A DNA stretch of 64,000 nt, taken from the NCBI GenBank assembly GCA_034430895.1, contig DAOUDW010000109.1, forward strand, positions 62,001 through 126,000. Direction: 5' to 3'. The DNA is from WVZH01 sp034430895 (lineage in GTDB: Bacteria > Chloroflexota > Anaerolineae > Anaerolineales > E44-bin32). How positions within the stretch are numbered: the first letter of the stretch is position 1; each line of letters opens with the position of its first letter. A model generated the notes under the pieces. It saw only the letters and a list, made by a program, of their open reading frames with translations, had not been told where the DNA came from and searched no databases. Positions 1 through 8,419 of this stretch are shown piece after piece. Position numbers and translations under genes: made by a program.

Positions 1-265
1 TCAGCTGGACGTCGTAATGGCGCAGTCCGACCGTGCGTACAGCAACTTCCCGGACGACCGCAAACGCCTCCGCTAGAAGATCGTCAAGTGTCTCACCAGA
101 CGATAATCGGGAGCGGAACTCTTCCGTCTTCGCTTGCAATGCTTCGTCAGGAAGCGTGTTCATTTCTTTCTCGAGTGCATTGACCTGAGTCACGATTTCA
201 TCGTAACTCTCAAGCTGCTTGCGGATGGGATCTCCCCCGAATAATCGTGTAAGCGATTTCAGCAT
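1..265 (-). CDS. secA: Protein translocase ATPase SecA, N-terminal part (runs off the window)
   Basis: Only the first 88 codons are present; the gene continues past position 1. The start MLKSLTRLFGG and the following segments (DEALQAKTEEFRSRL, DDLLAEAFAVVREVAVRT, GLRHYDVQL) are the conserved N-terminus of SecA, the cytoplasmic motor that drives preproteins through SecYEG. The ATG at 263-265 has a GGAG Shine-Dalgarno nine bases upstream. A TATAAT-like -10 lies at 284-289 on the minus strand, without a convincing -35. The Walker motifs fall outside the window, so identification rests on the N-terminal signature alone, which is distinctive. Confidence 0.93.
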   Translation of the reverse strand, partial: MLKSLTRLFGGDPIRKQLESYDEIVTQVNALEKEMNTLPDEALQAKTEEFRSRLSSGETLDDLLAEAFAVVREVAVRTVGLRHYDVQL

Positions 266-412
266 TTTTCGACTCCGTTTGGCATTATAGCATAGCGCCC
301 CTTACACCATCACAATCGTTTATATATGAAAATCGGTGGAAATTCGCAGTAACCAAGACGACCACAATCCCCCTACGTTTGATCCAAGATACGATAAATA
401 TGATCGGACACC

Positions 413-440
413 TTGACGCTTCGCCACGTCCGGCTACAAT
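413..440 (+). promoter_or_regulatory. Promoter of the tRNA-Leu gene
   Basis: TTGACG (413-418) and TACAAT (435-440) are separated by 16 bases. The predicted start is about 5 bases before the mature tRNA 5' end, which fits a stable-RNA promoter. Confidence 0.7.
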
Positions 441-451
441 AGCATCAGTTC

Positions 452-535
452 GGGGCGGTGGCGGAATTGGCAGACGCCGGGGACTTAAAATCCTCTGCTC
501 GCGAGAGCGTGTGGGTTCGACTCCCACCCGCCCCA
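452..535 (+). tRNA. tRNA-Leu (anticodon UAA)
   Basis: A class II tRNA folds cleanly. Acceptor strands GGGGCGG (452-458) and CCGCCCC (528-534) are followed by discriminator A. The anticodon loop CUUAAAA carries UAA, and the T arm contains GGGTTCGACTCCC. The long variable arm (GCTCGCGAGAGC region) is typical of tRNA-Leu. The 3' CCA is not encoded. It has its own promoter and a downstream terminator, so it is probably a single-gene transcript. Confidence 0.97.
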
Positions 536-548
536 CTGATATACAATA

Positions 549-578
549 GACCGCTGGTTGTCACCTGGCGGTTTTTTT
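549..578 (+). terminator. Rho-independent terminator of tRNA-Leu
   Basis: Hairpin with arms ACCGC and GCGGT followed by a run of seven T, 14 bases after the tRNA. Confidence 0.85.
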
Positions 579-698
579 ATTATTTATAACCAAACGATCT
601 TTACCATCGTTTTGACACAGACTACACGCTCGCGCATCAAGCATATGGTACCCACCGCAAAGGAAAGTCAATGCTCGGATTCATTTCAGATGAGCTTC

Positions 699-753
699 TT
701 GACATTTAACCTCAAAATAGATATACTGGAAACGATTACGTTATTTAGTTTCC
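699..753 (+). promoter_or_regulatory. Promoter and candidate TetR operator upstream of the TetR gene
   Basis: TTGACA (699-704), a 17-base spacer and TATACT (722-727) make a near-consensus sigma-70-type promoter. Immediately downstream, GGAAAC (728-733) and GTTTCC (748-753) form an inverted repeat around a 14-base centre, overlapping the expected transcription start. This is a plausible autoregulatory site for the TetR protein encoded 10 bases later. The promoter is seen directly; the operator role is inference. Confidence 0.65.
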
Positions 754-763
754 GGAGTTTAAA

Positions 764-1309
764 ATGAGTGATTCACGAAAAGTAGAGATCGCGGACGCTT
801 TCAAACGCCGATTCGAGCACTTTGGCTTCAAGAAAACAACCGTAGACGATGTGGCTAAAGATCTCAAGATCAGCAAGAAGACGATCTATTCGTATTTCAG
901 CACGAAGGAAGAGATTTTTTACCACATCGTTTATCAAGTCGCTGTGAGGCTTCGCAATCAGATGGCTCGCGAATTGGAAAAATGCGACACGAATCGTGAG
1001 AAGTTGGAAAATTTGATTCGCATGATCTTCACACAGACGCGACAGTGGCTTAAGGAAGGGAACGACGCTTTCGAGTTTAAATACAAATACCGAATTTCCG
1101 AACTTGCCTTTAAAGACGCTTATTCTGAATTGGTCCAAGCGATCGTCAATGATGGCATCGCAAATGGTGAATTCTCAGCAACATCTCCCGACATGATGTC
1201 GCTATTCATCCAGGGAATCGTGAAGGAAAGCATGGATAAGATCACATCCGAGCCAGATACGGCGGTGGAAGATGAGGCCATTACGGCCATTTTAAAATTA
1301 CTCGCATAA
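764..1309 (+). CDS. TetR/AcrR family transcriptional regulator
   Basis: 181 aa, normal TetR length. Residues about 10-55 form the N-terminal DNA-binding domain; the helix-turn-helix TVDDVAKDLKISKKTIYSYF is followed by the usual STKEE. The C-terminal part is the variable ligand and dimerisation domain, so the ligand cannot be read. CCGGAG precedes the ATG. The gene lies directly before an ABC permease and ATPase on the same strand, a common arrangement for a locally acting repressor of an exporter. A palindrome in its own promoter (728-753) supports autoregulation; half-site-like GGAAAC also occurs in the 1309-1365 gap before the permease. Confidence 0.9.
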   Translation: MSDSRKVEIADAFKRRFEHFGFKKTTVDDVAKDLKISKKTIYSYFSTKEEIFYHIVYQVAVRLRNQMARELEKCDTNREKLENLIRMIFTQTRQWLKEGNDAFEFKYKYRISELAFKDAYSELVQAIVNDGIANGEFSATSPDMMSLFIQGIVKESMDKITSEPDTAVEDEAITAILKLLA

Positions 1310-1364
1310 TTATTTTTTTTTGATTACAGGAAACCAGAAACTAATATAGTATCCTAATACATGA

Positions 1365-2528
1365 ATGGAGAATACAATGCTCGACTATGCCTGGAAGAAT
1401 ATAAACAAACGCATTGGGCGTTCCACCCTGACGGTGATTGGAGTCACACTGATGATTACGTTGATCATCACCATTACCGGCATTGTGCATTCCCAAAAAG
1501 AAACAATGCACCAGCACGCTTCTGCCGGAGCCGGGAAAATCCACATTCAACCCAGACTTTCTGGCGATAGCTACCCGGCGAATGGTGTTGACCTGGCTGA
1601 AGAGAAAGTAGTAGAGATATTCGCCCTCATCACAGATAACATTCAAACGGATCTCTCCATCAAAGTCGTATTCTTTGCCATCGAGCCTCCGCCTTACCCC
1701 ACCAACCCACCCGCGGTTCTACTGGCAGGTATCGAAGCTGGAAAAGAAGATGCATTTACCGGGAGTGTGGCGAACGATATCTCACCGATTAGAGGCGTGG
1801 AATTCTTCGCCGAATCTGAAGCAAACCTCCCCGTGATCATGGGACAGGCCGCCGCGGAGTTCTATAACAGCAATCTGCAGCCAGGCGACAGCCTTGAGAT
1901 TCTAGGGACGGATTTCACCATCGCCGGAGTCCTGGATCACTCGGCTGACCAAATTGTGAACAATGCGCTCATCGTACGGCTGGAAGACGCGCAAACGCTA
2001 TTGGATAAAGAAGGCTTTGTCTCCTCCCTGTTGTTAACGCAAGCAAGAGTTGGAGATGACAAGCAGATCATCAACGCCATTCGATCTTCCTACCCCGAAA
2101 TGAGCATCGTGGATAACAACACCATCCGGCGAAATCTCGATGAGGGCATAAAGGTTTTTGAAGCCTTGATCAACGTCATCAGCCTGGTCGTTATCACCGG
2201 CGCCACGTTACTCATCATGACAGTAACCCTCATCACGGTTAAAGAACGCACGCGAGAAATCGGCGTCTTTCGAGCTCTCGGTGCGCCAAGTCACACGATT
2301 ATCGTTTCCATCCTTTGGGAGATCTTTATCCTGAGCAGCCTGGGCAGCATGCTGGGAGGGATCATTTCCGGCCTTGTGATGCGTTTCGCATTGGACCAGA
2401 ATATCTTCGATCTGAACCACATCTTAAAATTCATGCCGCTGGCTATTGGAATGACGCTGGTATCCGGTCTCATCCCCGCGCTTCAGATCAGCCGCATCGA
2501 ACCCGTTTTATCGCTACGACACGAATAA
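1365..2528 (+). CDS. ABC transporter permease, MacB/FtsX family
   Basis: 387 aa. One N-terminal membrane helix (about residues 20-43) is followed by a roughly 200-residue extracytoplasmic MacB_PCD-type domain. Three C-terminal helices carry the FtsX signature VKERTREIGVFRALGA starting at residue 292. This is the four-helix topology of MacB-type permeases (type VII ABC systems), which export lipids, peptides or drugs or act by mechanotransmission. The cognate ATPase follows after 24 bases. No periplasmic adaptor gene is next to it, unlike the second MacB-like cassette at 37-40 kb. Substrate unknown. Confidence 0.88.
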   Translation: MENTMLDYAWKNINKRIGRSTLTVIGVTLMITLIITITGIVHSQKETMHQHASAGAGKIHIQPRLSGDSYPANGVDLAEEKVVEIFALITDNIQTDLSIKVVFFAIEPPPYPTNPPAVLLAGIEAGKEDAFTGSVANDISPIRGVEFFAESEANLPVIMGQAAAEFYNSNLQPGDSLEILGTDFTIAGVLDHSADQIVNNALIVRLEDAQTLLDKEGFVSSLLLTQARVGDDKQIINAIRSSYPEMSIVDNNTIRRNLDEGIKVFEALINVISLVVITGATLLIMTVTLITVKERTREIGVFRALGAPSHTIIVSILWEIFILSSLGSMLGGIISGLVMRFALDQNIFDLNHILKFMPLAIGMTLVSGLIPALQISRIEPVLSLRHE

Positions 2529-2552
2529 ACCAATGCTAAAAAGGAGCTATCA

Positions 2553-3236
2553 ATGACCAATATTATTGCTTTAGAAGGCATACGCAAAGAATTCAAACTG
2601 GGCACATCAACCATCGCAGCATTGCGAGGCATCGATCTGGAACTGGAAAAAGGGCGATATTATTCGATCATGGGGCCTAGTGGCTCAGGGAAATCCACCT
2701 TGCTTCATATCTTAGGCTGTATGGATACACCGACGAAAGGAAAAGTCTGGCTCAACGGCAGGCACGTACATACATTCGACCAGCGCCAGCGTACACGCAT
2801 CCGCGCGCAGGAAATCGGCTTCGTATTCCAGGCCTTCCATCTCAATCCGATCCTGAACGCGATTGACAACGTTGCCATCACGTTACGATTCATGGGCGAG
2901 ACCAGGCGATCCGCCCGAAAGAAAGCGGAATATTGGCTGCAGCGCGTAGGGCTTGGTGCGCGAAGTTCCCATCACCCTTCAGCGCTCTCAGGTGGAGAAC
3001 GTCAGCGGGTCGCTATCGCCAGGGCGATCGCAAAGAACCCCTCGATCATTCTCGCCGATGAACCCACCGGGAATCTGGATTCGAATACTGGAATGGACAT
3101 CGTTGGCATCCTCCGTGATATTAACCAAAAGGAAGGAACGACGATCATCCAGGTGACTCACGATCGTGAAGTGGCGAAAAAAAGTGACACTATCTACACG
3201 CTTCGTGATGGTTTGATCATCGATGGCACACACTAG
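2553..3236 (+). CDS. ABC transporter ATP-binding protein, MacB/LolD type
   Basis: 227 aa, the usual length. Walker A GPSGSGKS at residues 41-48, Q-loop FVFQAFHLN, signature LSGGERQRVAIARA and Walker B IILADEPTGNLD, followed by the H-loop His in QVTHD. It is the energising subunit for the permease 24 bases upstream; AAGGAG precedes the start. TetR, permease and ATPase form a likely three-gene exporter unit. Confidence 0.93.
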   Translation: MTNIIALEGIRKEFKLGTSTIAALRGIDLELEKGRYYSIMGPSGSGKSTLLHILGCMDTPTKGKVWLNGRHVHTFDQRQRTRIRAQEIGFVFQAFHLNPILNAIDNVAITLRFMGETRRSARKKAEYWLQRVGLGARSSHHPSALSGGERQRVAIARAIAKNPSIILADEPTGNLDSNTGMDIVGILRDINQKEGTTIIQVTHDREVAKKSDTIYTLRDGLIIDGTH

Positions 3237-3421
3237 AAAGGAGTGTTGCTGTACAAGACATAATTTCTTGTGCGTCAAGGGACGATGTGCACTGTAATGA
3301 ATGCATCGCCGGAGCATCCATTCTTCCTGTTCCCGCTCATGAATTGACGGAAGTTTCCAGAAGTGCCCGATCATTGTACAATCGAGGACAGCATGTTTTA
3401 CCGCTATGCCGGAGGGAACAA

Positions 3422-4390
3422 ATGCGTAAAAGTGTACGTCTGCTGCCGATACTCATGCTTGCATCCAGCATCGTGTCTTGTACCCTGCCTGGCGCGACTT
3501 CACCTACGCCGTTTACCTTTCCGACGCCCAACTTAACCCACACGGCGATCTTTTCCACACCCTCGACGCCCTACGTAGACTCCCCGACCAACACGCCGGT
3601 GGTTGTCATTGCAGATGAAACACCAACTACCCCCGACGCAGATAGCGAGGCAAACGCAACGATCACACCGGATAATTCCGATGGAATCCCGCTCGACACA
3701 ATAATCCCTGAAGCCACGTCAAGCACTCTCGATTCTCGATCGAACGGCACACCTATCACGGCAGCGTATCGAACCGACACAATCACGATCGACGGTGACC
3801 TGGGTGAATGGACGACGACAGCCTACACGGCCAACGAAACCGTCCCTTATGCAGGAAGCGGCTGGAGCGGACCGAGCGACCTGTCTGCGACCTTCTACAT
3901 CGCCTGGGACGCGGATTACCTCTACGTTGCAGTTAAGCGCACAGACGACACCTTCGTGCAAACTTCGTGGGGACGTTATATGTTCAAGGGGGATGACATC
4001 GAAATCCAACTCGACACCGACCTGGCCGGCGACTTTTACACCGCCAGCATGAGCCAGGACGATTATCAACTCGGTCTTTCACCAGGCAATTTCGGATCTC
4101 TGGATGCCGAGGTCTATCGTTGGTTCCCGCGGAGTCTCGAAGCCAGGGTCGACAGCGCGGATATCACCGCCGAGAAAGACGGGAATGGATACAATCTGGA
4201 GGTGAAGATCCCCTGGTCCGCCTTTGGTCTCACACCCACAGCCGGAAGTCATTTCGGCTTCGCCCTTTCGCTCTCAGATAACGACACAACGGGCGTCTCC
4301 ACCTGGCAATCGATGGTCTCCAATGTCAACACCCGACGGGCGACCGACCCGACGACCTGGGGCACGTTGATCCTCGAATCCCCCGAGTAG
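3422..4390 (+). CDS. Lipoprotein with CBM9-like (DOMON-type) sugar-binding domain
   Basis: 322 aa from the ATG at 3422, chosen because a signal peptide starts there and GGAGGG precedes it; the frame is open further upstream. The lipobox IVSC ends the signal sequence. A low-complexity Thr/Pro/Ser-rich linker covers about residues 25-125. The C-terminal 190 residues resemble the family 9 carbohydrate-binding fold: ITIDGDLGEW, then FYIAWDADYLYVAVK, GDDIEIQLDTD and a terminal LEVKIPWSAFGL. Such modules bind glycans at the cell surface, but no catalytic domain is attached. The ligand is unknown. Confidence 0.75.
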   Translation: MRKSVRLLPILMLASSIVSCTLPGATSPTPFTFPTPNLTHTAIFSTPSTPYVDSPTNTPVVVIADETPTTPDADSEANATITPDNSDGIPLDTIIPEATSSTLDSRSNGTPITAAYRTDTITIDGDLGEWTTTAYTANETVPYAGSGWSGPSDLSATFYIAWDADYLYVAVKRTDDTFVQTSWGRYMFKGDDIEIQLDTDLAGDFYTASMSQDDYQLGLSPGNFGSLDAEVYRWFPRSLEARVDSADITAEKDGNGYNLEVKIPWSAFGLTPTAGSHFGFALSLSDNDTTGVSTWQSMVSNVNTRRATDPTTWGTLILESPE

Positions 4391-4442
4391 CTTCTCCGTG
4401 ATAATCAGGCGTCATCTGAGAAGTTGATTTTCAGGATTAAGG

Positions 4443-5279
4443 CTAGAACAAGACGGAAGCGAGTTCCTGGCGGTATTCTCGCGTCAGCGGGTCTTGATCC
4501 CCCAGCAATGCGAAAAGTGCCAGCATGATCTGCTTAGGAAGGCCGCCACGATAAGTCTTATCCTCGCGCAAGATATCCAGCAGGCCATCCATCGCGGCGG
4601 GCAAGTTACCCCGTGCAATCAATTTTGCCGCTCGATGCAAGCGTGCATTAAGTGCATCTTCCTCCGCAGTGGTGCTGCTTTCTTCTACTACGGCAAGAAT
4701 TTCCGCCAGCGGTTTCAACTGTTCCGCAGTCGACCATTCCGTTCCAGCCGGAAAGTCTGCGAGGATTTCGACGGTCTCCCTGCCGACGCCCTGCATAAGC
4801 AGGCTTTTCACCAGACCGAGCGCAGCCGCCGCATTACGATCATCCTGCGCAAGCACATCACGAAAAGCCTCCTCGGCCTCCGGCCAATGTCGAGTCGCCA
4901 ACAGGGATTTTGCATCAGCGACGGCTTTTTCCGCCTCACTGGGAACCAGATTCTGAACGAATCTTCTCACAATCGATTCAGGCTGTGCGCCCACAAATTC
5001 CGCGACGACCTCTCCATTACGGATCGCCTTGACGGCCGGAATACCTTGCACGCCGTAGCGAATAGCCAAATTGGGGCTCTCGTCGACATCGACCTTGGCC
5101 AACAGGAACGAGCCGCCCCATTCAATCGCCAGACGTTCCAATAGGGGACCGAGAGTCTTACAAGGTGCACACCATTCAGCCCAGAAATCCACGATAACCG
5201 GGATTTCATGGGAACGCATAAGTACATCGCTCTCAAAAGTTCCCTCAGTCACATCGAGAATATATGGGGATAGACTCAC
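4443..5279 (-). CDS. Thioredoxin-domain protein with TPR-like C-terminus (CnoX/YbbN type)
   Basis: 278 aa. Residues about 5-110 are a thioredoxin fold with the active site WAEWCAPCK and the cis-proline motif GVQGIPAV. The remaining 165 residues are helical, with tetratricopeptide-like repeats, the architecture of CnoX (YbbN), a cytosolic redox holdase chaperone. Here the CxxC motif is intact, unlike Escherichia coli CnoX, so reductase activity is likely retained. A TATAAT-like -10 lies about 35 bases upstream on the minus strand. The family is assigned by architecture. Confidence 0.85.
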   Translation of the reverse strand: MSLSPYILDVTEGTFESDVLMRSHEIPVIVDFWAEWCAPCKTLGPLLERLAIEWGGSFLLAKVDVDESPNLAIRYGVQGIPAVKAIRNGEVVAEFVGAQPESIVRRFVQNLVPSEAEKAVADAKSLLATRHWPEAEEAFRDVLAQDDRNAAAALGLVKSLLMQGVGRETVEILADFPAGTEWSTAEQLKPLAEILAVVEESSTTAEEDALNARLHRAAKLIARGNLPAAMDGLLDILREDKTYRGGLPKQIMLALFALLGDQDPLTREYRQELASVLF

Positions 5280-5418
5280 AACGAACTCCAGTTAAAATGA
5301 TTTGGCGTATAGGATTATAATCGAGAGGCCATCTCCAGCGAAGTCGATTCACATCCGATATGATCACAAAAAAGACGAATCACGAAGATCATTCCACCAT
5401 GCAATCAACCGCCAGACA

Positions 5419-5847
5419 TCAATCATAAGGCTCATCTGAATCGGACACTTCCGGCTGATCGACTCGAATAACGTCACCACGCATATCAATCACCACACGG
5501 AACCCAAGCATTCCCAGATATGCCCGAGCCTCTTCCGGTAAACCCTGTTCAAGCATGGCATCGAATTGAGCGTCCATATTCTTGAGTTGGTTCTCGATTA
5601 TGGCTTTCGTGAAGATATCATCCTGACCGATCATCTCCATCGTGCCCGTTGTAACCAACTCTTCATGACCGCGTATCATCTCCTGGAAATGTCCGAGGAC
5701 CTGGCGGTCAACGTATTCACATTCGATATGGCGCCGAAAACCATCATCATCGACGACATAGAACGGCTCACCGCCCACGATATCGACTTCAACGGGATGA
5801 TCGTTTTCGTCGATGACAAGTCCCTGAAACAACGCTCTGCGAACCAC
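5419..5847 (-). CDS. Conserved hypothetical protein, acidic
   Basis: 142 aa, soluble and acidic, with no signal peptide or membrane helix. I do not recognise a family. It ends six bases before the ferredoxin gene's downstream end at 5854, reads in the same direction and is probably translated from the same transcript, so a link to the ferredoxin is possible but unproven. Segments such as HIECEYVDRQVLGHFQEMI suggest a mixed alpha/beta fold. Confidence 0.6.
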   Translation of the reverse strand: MVRRALFQGLVIDENDHPVEVDIVGGEPFYVVDDDGFRRHIECEYVDRQVLGHFQEMIRGHEELVTTGTMEMIGQDDIFTKAIIENQLKNMDAQFDAMLEQGLPEEARAYLGMLGFRVVIDMRGDVIRVDQPEVSDSDEPYD

Positions 5848-5853
5848 GATGCC

Positions 5854-6213
5854 TTACTCCGAAAGTGGGACCCATTCAGGTTCAGGTGTAATCTGCGCCT
5901 CCGGCGGATCACCGGGGCTATCCAGCCCCGTACTCTCCAGTGTGTTCAACACACGCACCGTCATGTCATTCTCGACGAGACACTGGCAGGAAAGACGGAT
6001 CCCACTCTCACCCTTTTCCTTTAGCTTCTCCCGCTCCGCACGCGTCCTATTCTGGGGTTCCCCTTCAAGAAACGCCACACGGCAGGTCGTACACTTTGCG
6101 TACCCACCGCATCGATGCAGGATATCAACACCACAGTCTTCGATCGCATGGACCAAGCGGGTGCCCTTTTTCACCTCAAATGTGCCATGTCCTTCAATGG
6201 TCAATTTTGGCAT
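5854..6213 (-). CDS. 2Fe-2S ferredoxin
   Basis: 119 aa from the ATG at 6211-6213, chosen for its GGAG seven bases upstream; the frame extends 15 codons further without support. Three cluster ligands are in CGGYAKCTTC (C-x5-C-x2-C) and the fourth is in RLSCQC, about 40 residues on. This is the plant/adrenodoxin-type beta-grasp ferredoxin that carries single electrons. The Pro/Glu-rich tail after residue 100 is an extension without a recognisable function. The partner enzyme is not evident. Confidence 0.9.
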   Translation of the reverse strand: MPKLTIEGHGTFEVKKGTRLVHAIEDCGVDILHRCGGYAKCTTCRVAFLEGEPQNRTRAEREKLKEKGESGIRLSCQCLVENDMTVRVLNTLESTGLDSPGDPPEAQITPEPEWVPLSE

Positions 6214-6366
6214 GAAAATACTCCATTCGGACAAATACGGACGATTTAATAATACCAAATCTGGGGGTAAATCAAAGACGGAACAACTTTACAATAATTT
6301 AATTTTAGATTCCCCCACCGTACCGAGATAATATTCGTGGAGATTGTGAGTGAAATACAAGATTGC

Positions 6367-7356
6367 CTACGGATGAACGTTGACCAGCGTGCCGATCGAA
6401 GCGAAGCTATATAACCATTCGGCATCCGGTGTATACATATTGACGCAGCCGTGACTCATCGGTGTTCCGAAGTTGTTGTGCCAGTAGGTCCCATGCAGGG
6501 CATAGCCCTTGTAAAAATACAAGGTATACGGAACTGCGGGCAGGTAATACCCCGGACCCGCCATCGGTGCGGAGACATACTTTCGGTAGATTCGGTACTG
6601 GCCGGTAACCGTGGGATGGGCGCGCGTGCCGGTCGAGACGAGAAACGATTTCACCACCGTCGACCCTTCATAGGCGGTGACGCGCTGCGCAGAGAGATCG
6701 ACGTCGATCCAACGACCTTCATCGGCAAGATCTGCCGGATTGGTGGTGTAATGGGAAGATGCTGCAGGCCGCGGCGTGGGAGTCAACGTTGGTGTAGGTG
6801 TTAGAGTCGGTGTGGGCGTCAGGGTTGGTGTTGGGGTCAGTGTGTGTGTAGGTGTCAGGGTCGCCTTGACAATACCGGCCGAAGACATTTGTGGCTGCAG
6901 CGCATCGACCGGCTGTCCCCCCAGCCAAATCGCGGCCGCCACCACGACCACCAGGGCTGCGAGCACGAAGCGGGAGGAAAGCAAACGCCGCAATGTCAAC
7001 GCATCTGAGGGAAGAAGCTCATGCGCCAATGATTCGGGCAGTGTAATTTCCTCAATCGCCTCCTGGCGTTCGCCTGCGGGCATACGACGAACCAATTCTC
7101 GGATCATTTTTCGCGCAACGCGACTCCTGGGATTGATCTCCAACGCATGCGCTAGATATTCCAACCCCTTCCGGGGTAAAGCATATTTGGCCATCAAGAC
7201 CCAGGGCAATTCATCCTTTGGCGCCAGCTGGATAGCACGCCGACACAACCGCCGCGCTCTTTCGTGGTTGTCCTCCGCGAAAGCCTTCCTCGCTTCCTGA
7301 AGCAGTGAGAAGTGATCCGCAGGATTCATGCCGGGAAAAACCGAGTCTGTTCCCAT
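6367..7356 (-). CDS. Membrane-anchored L,D-transpeptidase (YkuD domain) with TPR-like N-terminus
   Basis: 329 aa. Residues about 10-110 are helical and TPR-like (ARRLCRRAIQLAPKDELPW). One membrane helix (about 130-145) is followed by a linker of repeated Thr-Pro units (about 165-193) and a C-terminal YkuD domain. The catalytic motif HGTYWHNNFGTPMSHGCVNM contains the nucleophile Cys304. These enzymes form 3-3 peptidoglycan cross-links or attach proteins to the wall on the outer face of the membrane. The adjacent amidase gene ends 2 bases upstream, making a cell-wall pair. The cytoplasmic TPR-like segment is unusual for this family. Confidence 0.92.
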   Translation of the reverse strand: MGTDSVFPGMNPADHFSLLQEARKAFAEDNHERARRLCRRAIQLAPKDELPWVLMAKYALPRKGLEYLAHALEINPRSRVARKMIRELVRRMPAGERQEAIEEITLPESLAHELLPSDALTLRRLLSSRFVLAALVVVVAAAIWLGGQPVDALQPQMSSAGIVKATLTPTHTLTPTPTLTPTPTLTPTPTLTPTPRPAASSHYTTNPADLADEGRWIDVDLSAQRVTAYEGSTVVKSFLVSTGTRAHPTVTGQYRIYRKYVSAPMAGPGYYLPAVPYTLYFYKGYALHGTYWHNNFGTPMSHGCVNMYTPDAEWLYSFASIGTLVNVHP

Positions 7357-7358
7357 GC

Positions 7359-8180
7359 TTAATTCTCGCTGCTCAGATCGATGGGTTCATTGTTTACGTA
7401 ACACAGAATCCCGTCGGCGATACCACGGGCGGCGAGATCCGGACTGCCTGTGAGGAAATCCCGATCGAGGTAGAGAAAACCGGTCTCGATAATCACGGCC
7501 GGTGTCTGCGCATGAATTTCCTGGAAGGTGTGATACTCCGTCATGTCTCGGGTGATGCTTCCCGAATGATAATATAAATCCGTTGCATCCCCATAGCGGT
7601 CGATGATACAAGCCACCAAACGCTGTGCCTTATCTTGAACCACCGTGTCAACCGCGGCCGCCACTTTGTATCCGGTCGCATACTCATTGATCGGCAGACA
7701 GGAATCGGCATGGATCGATACCAACGCAACAGCTCGATAATCTTGCAAACGCGGATCCCACTCCTCAAGAAGGTCCACCTGCATGCCAGCCGCTTCCAGA
7801 TACTTGACCGCCAGAGCAGCAATTTCCGCATTTACATCTGCTTCGGTGAGACCATCTTCGCAAACCGAGCCGGGATCGGGTGCACCGGTATCCGGGTACA
7901 AACCGGAGTGGCCGGCCACAATCCCGATTCGAAGTCTTCCATCCTCCGATACCAACCCACCCGAGGCACTAAACGCGGGAGGAATTTCAGATTCATCTTC
8001 CAAAGCCGCAGCCAACTGCCCGGCGAGTTCTTCCGGATCGAGGCTGGCCGGAGTCCATGCCGTAAATACCGTAGCCAAACCTACCGCCACAAGAAACGTC
8101 ACCACAAGATGCCGCATCACTCGGCCCGTTATCGGCTCGAGAGGTGAAGACTGCGTGTGGACTATACGACGTTGCGACAT
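7359..8180 (-). CDS. N-acetylmuramoyl-L-alanine amidase (Amidase_3)
   Basis: 273 aa. A membrane anchor or signal helix lies at about residues 23-42, followed by the catalytic domain. Zinc-site motifs are present: IVAGHSG (first His), GLTEADVNAEIA (Glu), VSIHAD (second His), and the C-terminal catalytic Glu in PAVIIETGFLYLDRDFL. The enzyme cleaves the bond between MurNAc and the stem peptide during wall remodelling. The domain lacks SH3 or LysM repeats. It ends 2 bases before the L,D-transpeptidase start and is probably co-transcribed with it. Confidence 0.88.
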   Translation of the reverse strand: MSQRRIVHTQSSPLEPITGRVMRHLVVTFLVAVGLATVFTAWTPASLDPEELAGQLAAALEDESEIPPAFSASGGLVSEDGRLRIGIVAGHSGLYPDTGAPDPGSVCEDGLTEADVNAEIAALAVKYLEAAGMQVDLLEEWDPRLQDYRAVALVSIHADSCLPINEYATGYKVAAAVDTVVQDKAQRLVACIIDRYGDATDLYYHSGSITRDMTEYHTFQEIHAQTPAVIIETGFLYLDRDFLTGSPDLAARGIADGILCYVNNEPIDLSSEN

Positions 8181-8419
8181 AATGGCCTACTATCCTACTC
8201 GGGAGGGTTCCTCTCCGCAAGCGCTTCATACACCTGTTCTAACTTTCGGAGATTATCCTTCGCGATACACCTGCGAACAAGTCAGTGGAAGAAAGGATTG
8301 GAATAATCACCAGATCCACAGGTTCAGTCTCCGCTACAAGACGATGTAAATAGCGAACCAAACACGCAACGATTTGCATGTCTCCCCGGAAAGGATATAA
8401 ATAAGCATGAGGTGAAACC

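Noticed and set aside
285..536. 83-codon minus-strand frame across the tRNA-Leu gene
   Set aside because: It lies antisense to a clear tRNA and its promoter, with no ribosome-binding site.
6776..7300. 174-codon plus-strand frame with GVGVRVGVGV repeats
   Set aside because: It is the antisense shadow of the Thr-Pro linker codons of the L,D-transpeptidase.
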